Below, one piece after another: positions 7,597 through 13,986 of a stretch of 18,403 nt of DNA. The notes below the pieces were generated by a model, which did no database searches, was not told where the DNA came from, and saw nothing but the letters and a program-made list of their open reading frames with translations. The stretch lies in contig CAJKBW010000058.1 of the NCBI GenBank assembly GCA_905198295.1, positions 1 through 18,403 on the forward strand, in the 5' to 3' direction. Origin of the DNA: an uncultured Oscillospiraceae bacterium (lineage in GTDB: Bacteria > Bacillota > Clostridia > Oscillospirales > Acutalibacteraceae). The number at the start of each line of letters is the position of its first letter. Positions within the stretch are counted from its first letter, which is position 1. Both the position numbers and the translations under genes were made by a program.

Positions 7597-8472
7597 TCAC
7601 ACCTTCTCCTTCCGCAGCTTACCCATCAAGCCGGCCGGCCTCACCAGCAGCACCAGAATCAGAATCGCAAACACCACCGCATCGGTAACAGTGGTACTGA
7701 TGTACGCTTTGGTCAGCTGCTCCACCACACCGAGCAGATACCCGCCGAGCATCGCGCCGGGGATCGAGCCGATTCCGCCAAGCACCGCTGCCACAAATGC
7801 CTTCAGGCCGAGCAGGTTGCCCATTGTCGGCTTAATCTGCGGATAAGTATTGCAGTACAATACCGCCCCAACCGCCGCAAGCGCCGAGCCGACGGCAAAG
7901 GTGATCAGGATGATGTTGCTGGTATTGATTCCCATCAGCTTGGCAGCGCCGGCATCCTCGGAGGTCGCCTGCATCGCCTTGCCGATTTTCGTCTTATTCA
8001 CGAGCAGCTGCAGCATGACCATCATGATCACCGAAACGATAATATTGATCAGCGTCGTATTCGTAATCTGAAGCCCGCCCAACTCAATATAGCCGTCCAT
8101 CCCCTGCAGGTTCTTGGCATCCGCCTTGAACAGCAGCATGAACAGATTCTGGAGGAACAGGCTGACCCCCAGTGCTGTGATCAACAGGGAGATGCGTTCC
8201 GCATTATGGGTCAGCAGGCGATGATAGGCGATCCGCTCAATGAGCACGCCGGCCAGGGCGCAGACCACAATCGGTGCCAAAACCGCCAGCCACGCCGGCA
8301 GCCCTGCCACCACCATGACCAGATAGATGGTATAGCCGCCCACCATAATGATATCGCCGTGGGCAAAGTTGATCAGCTGCACGATGCCGTACACCATGCT
8401 GTATCCCAAGGCAACCAGGGCATATATGCTCCCAAGGCTCAGGCCATTGAGCAACTGCGTGATGAATTCCAT
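7597..8472 (-). CDS. livH: Branched-chain amino acid ABC transporter permease LivH
   Basis: Integral membrane permease subunit, 291 aa, with about eight hydrophobic segments. It begins with the typical LLNGLSLGSIYALVALGYSMVYGI and then INFAHGDIIMVGGY, the LivH signature. The conserved ATSEDAGAAKLMGIN lies near residue 170 and VLGGIGSIPGAMLGGYLLG near 230. It forms the membrane channel with LivM. The start at 8472 follows GAAGGAAG. A 100-nt gap with a strong hairpin separates it from livK, unlike the 3-nt spacing of the later genes. Confidence 0.96.
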   Translation of the reverse strand: MEFITQLLNGLSLGSIYALVALGYSMVYGIVQLINFAHGDIIMVGGYTIYLVMVVAGLPAWLAVLAPIVVCALAGVLIERIAYHRLLTHNAERISLLITALGVSLFLQNLFMLLFKADAKNLQGMDGYIELGGLQITNTTLINIIVSVIMMVMLQLLVNKTKIGKAMQATSEDAGAAKLMGINTSNIILITFAVGSALAAVGAVLYCNTYPQIKPTMGNLLGLKAFVAAVLGGIGSIPGAMLGGYLLGVVEQLTKAYISTTVTDAVVFAILILVLLVRPAGLMGKLRKEKV

Positions 8473-8516
8473 TGCCGTACCCTACTTCCTTCTCGTAATA
8501 AAACCGATATAATCCG

Positions 8517-8546
8517 AAAAAAAGGGCGGATACGCGCCCTTTTTTT
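8517..8546. terminator. Intercistronic terminator-like hairpin between livK and livH
   Basis: Perfect 12-bp stem (8517-8528 with 8535-8546) whose outer half is an A-run facing a T-run, with a 6-nt loop. On the minus strand it ends in seven consecutive T. Its position after livK and before livH suggests partial termination, giving more binding protein than permease, a usual arrangement in ABC operons. Confidence 0.8.
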
Positions 8547-8572
8547 CTGTTCATATTCGATTTTCTATCCGC

Positions 8573-9739
8573 TTATGCCTTATAGGTGCCGATCACCTTA
8601 TAAACGCAGGCTCCCTTTTCGTCGGCGCCGAACGAGGTGATAACCGCCTCGCGAACCGGATTGCGCTCTGCGTCAAAAGTAGTGGTACCGGTCAGACCGC
8701 TGTAATTCGTCGCCTGCATCGCCTCGATGATTTTGTCAGCATCGGTGGAACCGGCGCGCTCAATCGCATCCGCGAGGATGTGCATCGCATCGTAACCCAG
8801 CACCGCGAACATATTCGCCTCGATACCGTATCTCTCTTTATAGCTGCTCAGGAAATTCTGCAACGCCGGATCGTCCGAAGATGCCGAATACTGGCTGCAG
8901 AAATAAGCATTCGCCAGCACATCGTTAAGGCCGGTATCCCCGTCGAGCTGCGGCACCACGCCGTCCCAGCCGTCGGCGCCGAGGAATTTCGAGGCAATCC
9001 CCTTCTGCTTGGCCTGCTTGAGAATTGACACCACATCACTGTAATACACCGGCAGCAGAATCGCATCCGGGTTATTGGTCTTGATCTTATCCAGCTGCGC
9101 GTTGAAGTCGGTGCTGCCGTGCGCATAGCCTTCCTTATTGGTCACGGTCATGCCGAGCTCTTTCGCCGCCGCTTCAAACGCGTCAGCAATACCGGTCGAA
9201 TAGGAATCGCCGCTGTCATACAGGACGGCAACCGTCTTCGCTTTCAGCTCCTTGGATGCATAATCCGCCATCAGCTGTCCCTGATACGGGTCGATAAAGC
9301 AGGCGCGGTATGCATACTTGCCGGTTTTGGTGATATCCGCATCGGTGCCCGAAGCGGTGATGATCGGCATACCATCGTCGTTGGCCTTCTGCGCCACCGC
9401 CTTGGAGGGCGCCGAAGTTACATCGCCGACGATTGCGACCACCTTATCGCTGCTGACCAGCTTATTGTAGGCGTTGAGCGCTTCGGTGACATCGCCCTTT
9501 TCGTCGTACACAATATACTCTATATCCTTGCCGAGCACGCCGCCATTCTTATTGATCTCCTCAACCGCCATTTTCACGGCGTTGTTGACCGCCTCACCGT
9601 ACTGCTTCAGGTCGCCGGTCAGCGGTGCGAGTCCGCCGATGCGGATGGTATCACCGCTTCCTTCCTTCGAGCAGCCGGACAGCGGCACCGTAAGCAGTGC
9701 AGCTGCCGCCAGCAGAGCCAACCATTTTTTCATTTTCAT
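8573..9739 (-). CDS. livK: Branched-chain amino acid ABC transporter substrate-binding lipoprotein
   Basis: Extracytoplasmic receptor of the Liv importer, 388 aa. The signal peptide MKMKKWLALLAAAALL ends in the lipobox LSGC with Cys23 as the lipidation site, so the protein is anchored on the outer face of the membrane. The mature part is a type 1 periplasmic binding fold: IGGLAPLTGDLKQYG at its start, GDVTSAPSKAVA, PIITASGTDADIT and RACFIDPYQGQLMADYA around the ligand cleft, then AVLYDSGDSYSTG. The start at 9739 follows GGGGGAAG. It is the first gene of livKHMGF. Branched-chain amino acids are the likely ligands from family and operon, but this family also binds other amino acids and amides, so specificity is not proven. 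Confidence 0.93.
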   Translation of the reverse strand: MKMKKWLALLAAAALLTVPLSGCSKEGSGDTIRIGGLAPLTGDLKQYGEAVNNAVKMAVEEINKNGGVLGKDIEYIVYDEKGDVTEALNAYNKLVSSDKVVAIVGDVTSAPSKAVAQKANDDGMPIITASGTDADITKTGKYAYRACFIDPYQGQLMADYASKELKAKTVAVLYDSGDSYSTGIADAFEAAAKELGMTVTNKEGYAHGSTDFNAQLDKIKTNNPDAILLPVYYSDVVSILKQAKQKGIASKFLGADGWDGVVPQLDGDTGLNDVLANAYFCSQYSASSDDPALQNFLSSYKERYGIEANMFAVLGYDAMHILADAIERAGSTDADKIIEAMQATNYSGLTGTTTFDAERNPVREAVITSFGADEKGACVYKVIGTYKA

Positions 9740-9927
9740 ACATTCTTCCCCCTACATCTTGTTCCGCACGGCGGTCTCCCGCCGATTTTCCCAAATTCTC
9801 TCTGCAGGACAGGTGCCCGCCGCTTTCGTTTTTCCTGCTGCTCTGGAACCGGACAGCCGAAGAACGGCCGCGGCCCAGACACCATGATGAAAGCAGACCT
9901 GCAGGCATCTTTCACAAATACTTTTTT

Positions 9928-9956
9928 ATTATAAGCGATACCCTGATGCTTTTCAA
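9928..9956 (-). promoter_or_regulatory. Promoter of the liv operon
   Basis: On the minus strand TTGAAA (9956-9951, 5 of 6) and perfect TATAAT (9933-9928) with a 17-bp spacer. Start near 9921, leaving a leader of about 180 nt before livK. The leader holds a perfect 6-bp GNRA-like hairpin (CGGCGG, loop GAGA, CCGCCG) shortly before the livK Shine-Dalgarno. No T-box or other known riboswitch core was recognised. Confidence 0.8.
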
Positions 9957-10087
9957 GTCTTTTTTCCCTGTTATTTCGTAAAAGCGCACCCCACAGCAAA
10001 GGGCGATTTTATTGGGAATGGCCAGAATCGTGTCGATGAATCCTGCTGCGTTTTTCTACTGACCAAAAAATTTTTCTTTTTTTGCGT

Positions 10088-10123
10088 ATATACCTTGACA
10101 GATGAAGTATATCGTAATATTTT
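10088..10123 (+). promoter_or_regulatory. Promoter and candidate operator of the padR operon
   Basis: TTGACA (10095-10100, perfect) and TATTTT (10118-10123, 4 of 6) with a 17-bp spacer. The -35 box lies inside an inverted repeat, ATATAC (10088-10093) and GTATAT (10107-10112), centred on a 13-nt spacer. PadR dimers bind such palindromes, so autorepression is likely (inference). Just upstream (10063-10083) runs of A and T may bend the DNA. The rest of the 429-nt gap from 9740 holds the liv leader and promoter; no gene is seen in 9957-10087. Confidence 0.6.
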
Positions 10124-10168
10124 ATATTTGCGACTGTGAGATACTAAATCGGAAGGAGGAATCTCTAT

Positions 10169-10516
10169 ATGTCGATTGCTTCCGATATCATTCGCGGGCA
10201 TACCGACGCCATCATTCTTGCGCACCTGCTGTCCGGCGATACTTACGGCTACGAGATCAACAAATCCATCCAGAACATTACCGGCAACCAGTACGAACTC
10301 AAGGAGGCTACCCTGTACACCGCGTTCCGCCGGCTCGAGGCCGCAGGGCTGATTGTCTCCTACTGGGGGGACGAAAATACCGGCGCCAGACGGCGGTACT
10401 ATTCCATCACCGAACCGGGGCGGCGCACCTACCAGCAATACCTGCAGGACTGGGACAATGCCAAGGCACTGATCGACAGCCTGATCCGCCTGCAGCCCAA
10501 ACCGGAATCCCGTTGA
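10169..10516 (+). CDS. PadR family transcriptional regulator
   Basis: Small DNA-binding regulator, 115 aa, winged-helix PadR domain with a short C-terminal helix for dimerisation (subfamily without the long Vir_act C-terminus). Family marks: ILAHLLSGDTYGYEI at residues 17-31, ATLYTAFRRLEAAGLIVSYW at 47-66 (recognition helix and wing), and RRRYYSITEPGRR just after. AAGGAGG lies about 8 bases before the ATG. It is first in an operon with the HAAS-like and DUF4097 genes. In Firmicutes PadR proteins of this type usually repress their own operon and are released by envelope stress or small ligands. The signal here is unknown. Confidence 0.93.
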   Translation: MSIASDIIRGHTDAIILAHLLSGDTYGYEINKSIQNITGNQYELKEATLYTAFRRLEAAGLIVSYWGDENTGARRRYYSITEPGRRTYQQYLQDWDNAKALIDSLIRLQPKPESR

Positions 10517-10550
10517 ACCAGATCATTTTATACAGAAAGGTTGTGTCAAC

Positions 10551-11216
10551 ATGAACGAACACATTCAGGAATATGTACGCGGGCTGTTCGAGGACGCGCC
10601 GCGCACAAAGAAGGCTATGGAGCTGCAGGAGGAAATCGCCGCCAACCTCAACGATAAATACAACGACCTGGTCGCTTCCGGCATGGCGCCGAACGACGCC
10701 TATAATGCTGCCGTGGCCGGGGTGGGCGACGTCAGCGAGATGTTTGCAGATCTCTCCGACCAGACACCGCCGTATATCCAGGCCGAACAGCAGCGCTACC
10801 GCCGCCGCAGCGCGGTTCTGGTGAGCATCGCAGTGGTTCTGTACATTCTCAGCGTCATCCCGGTGATCCTTGCCGAAGAACTGGGCTTCAACGAAGAACT
10901 GGCGGTAGTGCCGCTGCTGGCTATCTGCGCAGTCGCCACTGGGCTGCTGATTTTTAATTTCATGTCCCGTCCCCGCTATCGGAAGATGGACGACACGATG
11001 GTGGAGGAATTCCATGAGTGGAAGCAGCATAAGGAACGCAAGGAATCCCACGCCCTGCGGGCAGTCAGCAGCGCCCTATGGCTAACCGTGCTCGCGGTCT
11101 ATTTCATTGTCAGCTTTGCTACTTTCGCCTGGCATGTGACCTGGATCATCTTCCTGGTCGGCGCCGCCGTCGACCAGATTATCCGTGCCGTTTTCGCGCT
11201 GAGCCGGCACGAGTAA
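10551..11216 (+). CDS. HAAS/DUF1700-like membrane protein of a PadR operon
   Basis: Product of 221 aa. Residues 1-70 form an acidic helical domain (VRGLFEDAPRTKKAMELQEE, then ASGMAPNDAYNAAVAGVGD) matching the permease-prefix or HAAS type found next to PadR regulators. Membrane helices follow at about 87-108, 115-138, 170-192 and 194-215, with a charged cytoplasmic loop (about 140-168) between pairs. It probably links the membrane state to PadR or to the DUF4097 partner, but the biochemical role is unknown. GAAAGG precedes the ATG. It starts 34 nt after padR and ends 52 nt before the DUF4097 gene, all on one strand. Confidence 0.85.
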   Translation: MNEHIQEYVRGLFEDAPRTKKAMELQEEIAANLNDKYNDLVASGMAPNDAYNAAVAGVGDVSEMFADLSDQTPPYIQAEQQRYRRRSAVLVSIAVVLYILSVIPVILAEELGFNEELAVVPLLAICAVATGLLIFNFMSRPRYRKMDDTMVEEFHEWKQHKERKESHALRAVSSALWLTVLAVYFIVSFATFAWHVTWIIFLVGAAVDQIIRAVFALSRHE

Positions 11217-11268
11217 GCGTATTTCAAGCAGCGGCGGCTATCGCCCTGCAGAAAGGTCGGATTATCGT

Positions 11269-12180
11269 ATGACAAATAAAACGGGACAGATCGTGCGCAT
11301 CATTATCGCCTCACTGGCTGCGGTAGCTTTCAGCGTTCTGCTGATACTCGGCATCAACGGACGCCTGTCCTTGCCCTCATTTTTCCGCAAAGGAGAGGAA
11401 CACATGATTACTTCGGTTTCCCGCGATGCCTCCGGCATTCGGGATATACAAATTGATTGGCGCGCCGGACGGGTGGAGGTCTCCAAATCCGCCGACGGAA
11501 ACTTCCACGCCGCCGAAACCTCTCGCTATGACGTCGACCCCATGCTCTGCACTTCCGACGGCGGCGTGCTGAAGATCAAGCAGCAAACCGGATTCGGATT
11601 CTTTTTCTTTGGCTTCGGCTCCCGCAGCTCCACCCTTACGCTGCAGCTGCCGGAAAAAGAATACGAAGCCTTCCAGCTCAAAATGTCCAGCGGCGAGGGC
11701 GATGTCGCCGGCGTCAATGCTGTCAGCCAACGGTTTGAACTAACCAGCGGCGATCTGCGTGTAGATACTCTTCACGCAGACAGCCTGACTGCCAAGCTCA
11801 CCAGCGGACAAATGACCGGCACCGGCATTTCTGCCCAAAAGCTTGACACCGGCATCACCTCCGGAAAGCTCTCCCTTTCCGGTGCCTTCTCGGGCATTAC
11901 CGCCAAGTGCACTTCAGGCAGAATCACGCTCAGCTCTTCCCTGGTGCCGGATGCGCTGGACGTCAATATCACCTCCGGCAATGTGGGGGTTTCCATCCCG
12001 GATAACGACGGCTTTGTGCTTGAAGCCAGCAAAACCTCCGGTGACATCCGCAGCAGCTTCGATCTGCTGTCCCCGATTAACGACAAAAGCGGACGCTATG
12101 TCTACAAAAGCGATGCCGCCGGCCGCAGCTACCGCGTCAAGCTGACCAGCGGCGATTTCACACTCGACCGCACAGAATAA
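11269..12180 (+). CDS. Membrane-anchored DUF4097-type beta-repeat protein
   Basis: Product of 303 aa. A membrane anchor lies at about residues 8-28. The rest is a predicted right-handed beta-solenoid with a TSG-containing turn recurring at residues 159, 178, 197, 215, 235, 256 and 293, i.e. a period near 19-20 residues over most of its length, plus an SSG turn at 140. An unusual Phe/Gly run (GFGFFFFGFG) at 108-117 precedes the repeats. DUF4097 proteins such as enterococcal LiaX take part in sensing or defending against cell-envelope damage, so a similar role is inferred. GAAAGG precedes the ATG. It ends the PadR operon and is followed by a strong terminator. Confidence 0.85.
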   Translation: MTNKTGQIVRIIIASLAAVAFSVLLILGINGRLSLPSFFRKGEEHMITSVSRDASGIRDIQIDWRAGRVEVSKSADGNFHAAETSRYDVDPMLCTSDGGVLKIKQQTGFGFFFFGFGSRSSTLTLQLPEKEYEAFQLKMSSGEGDVAGVNAVSQRFELTSGDLRVDTLHADSLTAKLTSGQMTGTGISAQKLDTGITSGKLSLSGAFSGITAKCTSGRITLSSSLVPDALDVNITSGNVGVSIPDNDGFVLEASKTSGDIRSSFDLLSPINDKSGRYVYKSDAAGRSYRVKLTSGDFTLDRTE

Positions 12181-12196
12181 CCCCCGCCTTTATAGC

Positions 12197-12242
12197 AAAA
12201 GCCCTGCGGCTGTTGAACACGGCCGCAGGGCTTTTATTTTTT
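12197..12242. terminator. Bidirectional terminator between the PadR operon and the DUF308 gene
   Basis: Perfect 14-bp stem (12197-12210 with 12222-12235), 11-nt loop, then TTTTATTTTTT on the plus strand. On the minus strand it ends in four T, so it may also serve the convergent DUF308 gene. Confidence 0.88.
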
Positions 12243-12264
12243 CGCTCAGGAAACCGCCGCACGG

Positions 12265-12783
12265 TTATCGCGCAGCCAGCAGCGATACAATATCCAGAAT
12301 GCCGTCGCCCAGCAGACAGGCACCGAAAAAGATCATGGTCAGCCGTACCGCCCCGAACGGGTCAAACAGTAGCACAATCCCCAGCACGAGCAGGCAAATC
12401 GCCAGCAGCAGCGCCAGCCACCAGCGGGCAAAACCCAACCGGCGGAATTCAAACGCGCGCTGTGCTTTGCCAACCGCGTCCACTACCAGTACCAGGCCAA
12501 GCAGAAACGGCAGGAAGGACAGCACTGTCTGCGGGGTGATCAGGCAGAAGATACCGAGCGCGGCAAAGGTAATGCCAAGAAACAGCTCGCTTTTGCCGCC
12601 GTCTCCCATACGCTGGGTACGCCAGTAATTAATCAGATGCAGCAGCCCATACAGCAGCGCCGCGATACCGATCGCCCAGCCGATCACCTTCGCGCTTCCG
12701 TCCGGCCGCCAGATCAGCAAGCCGCCGAGCACCACATAGCCTGCGGACAGCAGCATCTGTCCACCTTTTTCCTTTGCCTGCAT
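12265..12783 (-). CDS. DUF308 (HdeD-like) membrane protein
   Basis: Product of 172 aa with about six membrane helices in three similar hairpins, each with small-residue and Gly-rich helices (VLGGLLIWRP, ALGIFCLITP, VLGIVLLFDP). The recurring hydrophobic helix ending in a short proline turn is the DUF308/HdeD pattern. E. coli HdeD is linked to acid resistance, but in Firmicutes the role is unknown. The start at 12783 is chosen because AGGGAGGA lies about 8 bases upstream; an in-frame upstream codon at 12807 has none. It follows the zinc-ribbon gene by 35 nt and is probably cotranscribed with it. Confidence 0.85.
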   Translation of the reverse strand: MQAKEKGGQMLLSAGYVVLGGLLIWRPDGSAKVIGWAIGIAALLYGLLHLINYWRTQRMGDGGKSELFLGITFAALGIFCLITPQTVLSFLPFLLGLVLVVDAVGKAQRAFEFRRLGFARWWLALLLAICLLVLGIVLLFDPFGAVRLTMIFFGACLLGDGILDIVSLLAAR

Positions 12784-12818
12784 ATTTTCATTCCTCCCTG
12801 TTCTCATCGCCTGCCGGC

Positions 12819-13388
12819 TTACTGTTCCGTAGCGGACACCAGCCTGCCCCGGGCGATCTGCCTGCCCTGCTCATCCCACAACGTCAGCGCGCCTTCACGC
12901 AGCAGGACGGCATTGTCATCATGATCATACAAAAAGGTAAACGTCAGTTCCCGGCTGCTTTTCCGCCATCGCTCCACACGCACGGGTGCTGCTGAAGAGT
13001 GGGGAGGACGCCCGGCAAAATCCGGCAGCGTATACCAGAGCATTCCCCGGCGCAGGAACGGTGCGGTCTCCAATATCGCCTTGTACGCTGTTCTGGCTTC
13101 TTCCGGCAGGGTATCCACCCATTGACCTTCCACCCGAACCCTTTCATAAGGCAGCTGAAGACCGTAAATGACCAAACCCGCCAGAAGCACTGCCGTGACG
13201 ATGAGCCAGTACAGGCTCACGAAAGCGCCGATGAGCATTATCGCCAAAACCGCCAGAAGCAGCACGAAGGAATACGGCTTCTGGGCATAGCTTTCCCCGC
13301 AATGCGGACAAACAGACGCGCCGCCGACCGGCAGCAGCGATAAAATCCCGCGGCCGCGCACCGGCTTGCCGCACCACGGACATTTCAC
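12819..13388 (-). CDS. Zinc-ribbon membrane protein of unknown function
   Basis: About 189 aa. The N-terminus is a zinc ribbon with cysteine pairs CPWCG (3, 6) and CPHCG (27, 30). Two adjacent membrane helices lie at about 41-60 and 62-78, followed by a cytoplasmic or extracellular domain of about 110 residues rich in Trp and Arg. The start is uncertain. GTG at 13388 places AGGAGG 11 bases upstream and gives MKCPWCG; ATG at 13397 is only two bases after the same site; an open frame reaches 13478 without a Shine-Dalgarno. It is not recognised beyond the ribbon and helices. It is probably the first gene of an operon with the DUF308 gene. Confidence 0.78.
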   Translation of the reverse strand: MKCPWCGKPVRGRGILSLLPVGGASVCPHCGESYAQKPYSFVLLLAVLAIMLIGAFVSLYWLIVTAVLLAGLVIYGLQLPYERVRVEGQWVDTLPEEARTAYKAILETAPFLRRGMLWYTLPDFAGRPPHSSAAPVRVERWRKSSRELTFTFLYDHDDNAVLLREGALTLWDEQGRQIARGRLVSATEQ

Positions 13389-13427
13389 AATAAGCATTCC
13401 CTCCTGACAGGCGGATTCTTTCCTTTT

Positions 13428-13473
13428 CACCATAACATATTTTGGATATAATGTCGACTGTTTTTCTATTATA
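13428..13473 (-). promoter_or_regulatory. Candidate promoter region of the zinc-ribbon/DUF308 operon
   Basis: Two overlapping options on the minus strand. A perfect TATAAT (13473-13468) has no good -35. A second option is TCGACA (5 of 6), 17 bp, then TATGGT (4 of 6) nearer the gene. The sequence alone cannot decide between them. Confidence 0.4.
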
Positions 13474-13493
13474 CACAATGAACAGCCATCAGT

Positions 13494-13547
13494 TCATCGC
13501 GAATTGCCGGCTGCAGGCCTGGTAGACATTAACAAACCCGAAGTGCT
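13494..13547 (-). pseudogene. Decayed copy of the 3' end of tRNA-Val and its downstream terminator arm
   Basis: Ungapped match to 13737-13790, 44 of 54 positions identical. It covers CCA, the acceptor 3' strand and the T arm of the real tRNA (first 28 nt of overlap), plus 26 nt of the following terminator. Nine of the ten differences are transitions. To the right (13548-13620) no D arm, anticodon arm or 5' acceptor strand can be matched, so no tRNA can form. Next to it, at 13581-13600, is an unrelated perfect 7-bp inverted repeat (GAAATGC/GCATTTC). It is either a relic of a tandem tRNA gene or an old attachment-site duplication. Confidence 0.65.
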
Positions 13548-13635
13548 TGATCCCAACGGTTTGCTGTGCAGCCCACTTGTGAAATGCTTGTCAGCATTTC
13601 GGAAGGCCAGCGCCATGGATCCCCTTAGAGTACAT

Positions 13636-13670
13636 AAAAACCGCGTTCCGCCCTGAAGGGCGAAACGCGG
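13636..13670 (-). terminator. Second terminator downstream of tRNA-Val
   Basis: Stem of 7 + 5 bp with one mismatch (13658-13670 with 13641-13653), 4-nt loop, then five T on the minus strand. It follows the first tRNA terminator by about 50 nt; the gap 13671-13720 contains a perfect palindrome GCGATATCGC (13692-13701) and two copies of ATGAGCGGG. Confidence 0.75.
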
Positions 13671-13720
13671 TATAGAGATGAGCGGGGCAATGCGATATCG
13701 CCCATGAGCGGGCTAAGCCA

Positions 13721-13755
13721 TAAAAAGGTCGGCAACTCATCGCGAATTGCCGACC
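13721..13755 (-). terminator. Terminator of tRNA-Val
   Basis: Perfect 9-bp stem (GGTCGGCAA with TTGCCGACC, 13747-13755 and 13728-13736) followed by TTTTT on the minus strand, starting 8 nt after the CCA end of the tRNA. Confidence 0.88.
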
Positions 13756-13762
13756 GCAGGTC

Positions 13763-13838
13763 TGGTGGACGTTAACGGACTCGAACCGCTGACCCTTCGC
13801 ACGTCAAGCGAATGCTCTACCAGCTGAGCTAAACGTCC
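13763..13838 (-). tRNA. tRNA-Val (anticodon GAC), CCA encoded
   Basis: 76 nt forming a complete cloverleaf: acceptor GGACGTT/AACGTCC, D arm GCTC/GAGC with AGCTGGTAGA loop, anticodon stem TTCGC/GCGAA around loop TTGACGT, and T arm AGCGG/CCGTT around TTCGAGT. The anticodon GAC reads GUC valine codons. Discriminator A and CCA are encoded (13766-13763). It is a single gene with its own promoter and terminator, between an unknown membrane protein gene and a decayed copy of its own 3' end. Confidence 0.96.
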
Positions 13839-13882
13839 TTATTTTACCGCGTACCGGATGATCTGTCGGTGACGCGGTCACT

Positions 13883-13911
13883 ATTATAGTAAACTGCACG
13901 GGTTTTGTCAA
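13883..13911 (-). promoter_or_regulatory. Consensus promoter of tRNA-Val
   Basis: Perfect TTGACA (13911-13906) and perfect TATAAT (13888-13883) with a 17-bp spacer on the minus strand. Start near 13876, a 5' leader of about 38 nt to be removed by RNase P. Confidence 0.9.
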
Positions 13912-13922
13912 GGGGTTATCCA

Positions 13923-13949
13923 CAAAAATCAGGAAAATAATCATTCCTG
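13923..13949 (-). terminator. Weak terminator after the 286-aa gene
   Basis: Six-bp stem (CAGGAA/TTCCTG, 13944-13949 with 13930-13935) followed by ATTTTTG on the minus strand. Short stem, so only a partial terminator; it lies just before the tRNA promoter. Confidence 0.45.
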
Positions 13950-13986
13950 CGGCATTGCCAACCAGCACTGCCATACACAGATCACA

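Noticed and set aside
6868..8640. Plus-strand open frame of 590 codons opposite livM and livH
   Set aside because: Antisense to two certain permease genes; the translation is His/Gln/Arg-rich with no fold-like pattern and it runs across the gene junction and hairpin.
9740..9921. T-box or amino acid riboswitch before livK
   Set aside because: No T-box core (AGGGTGG) or other known aptamer core found; only a short hairpin.
13494..13620. Second functional tRNA gene
   Set aside because: Only the 3' part resembles a tRNA; D arm, anticodon arm and 5' acceptor strand are missing.
13916..13924. Perfect DnaA box TTATCCACA near tRNA-Val (and an 8 of 9 match at 2939-2947)
   Set aside because: Isolated single sites without a cluster, an unwinding element or dnaA/dnaN genes; not an origin.
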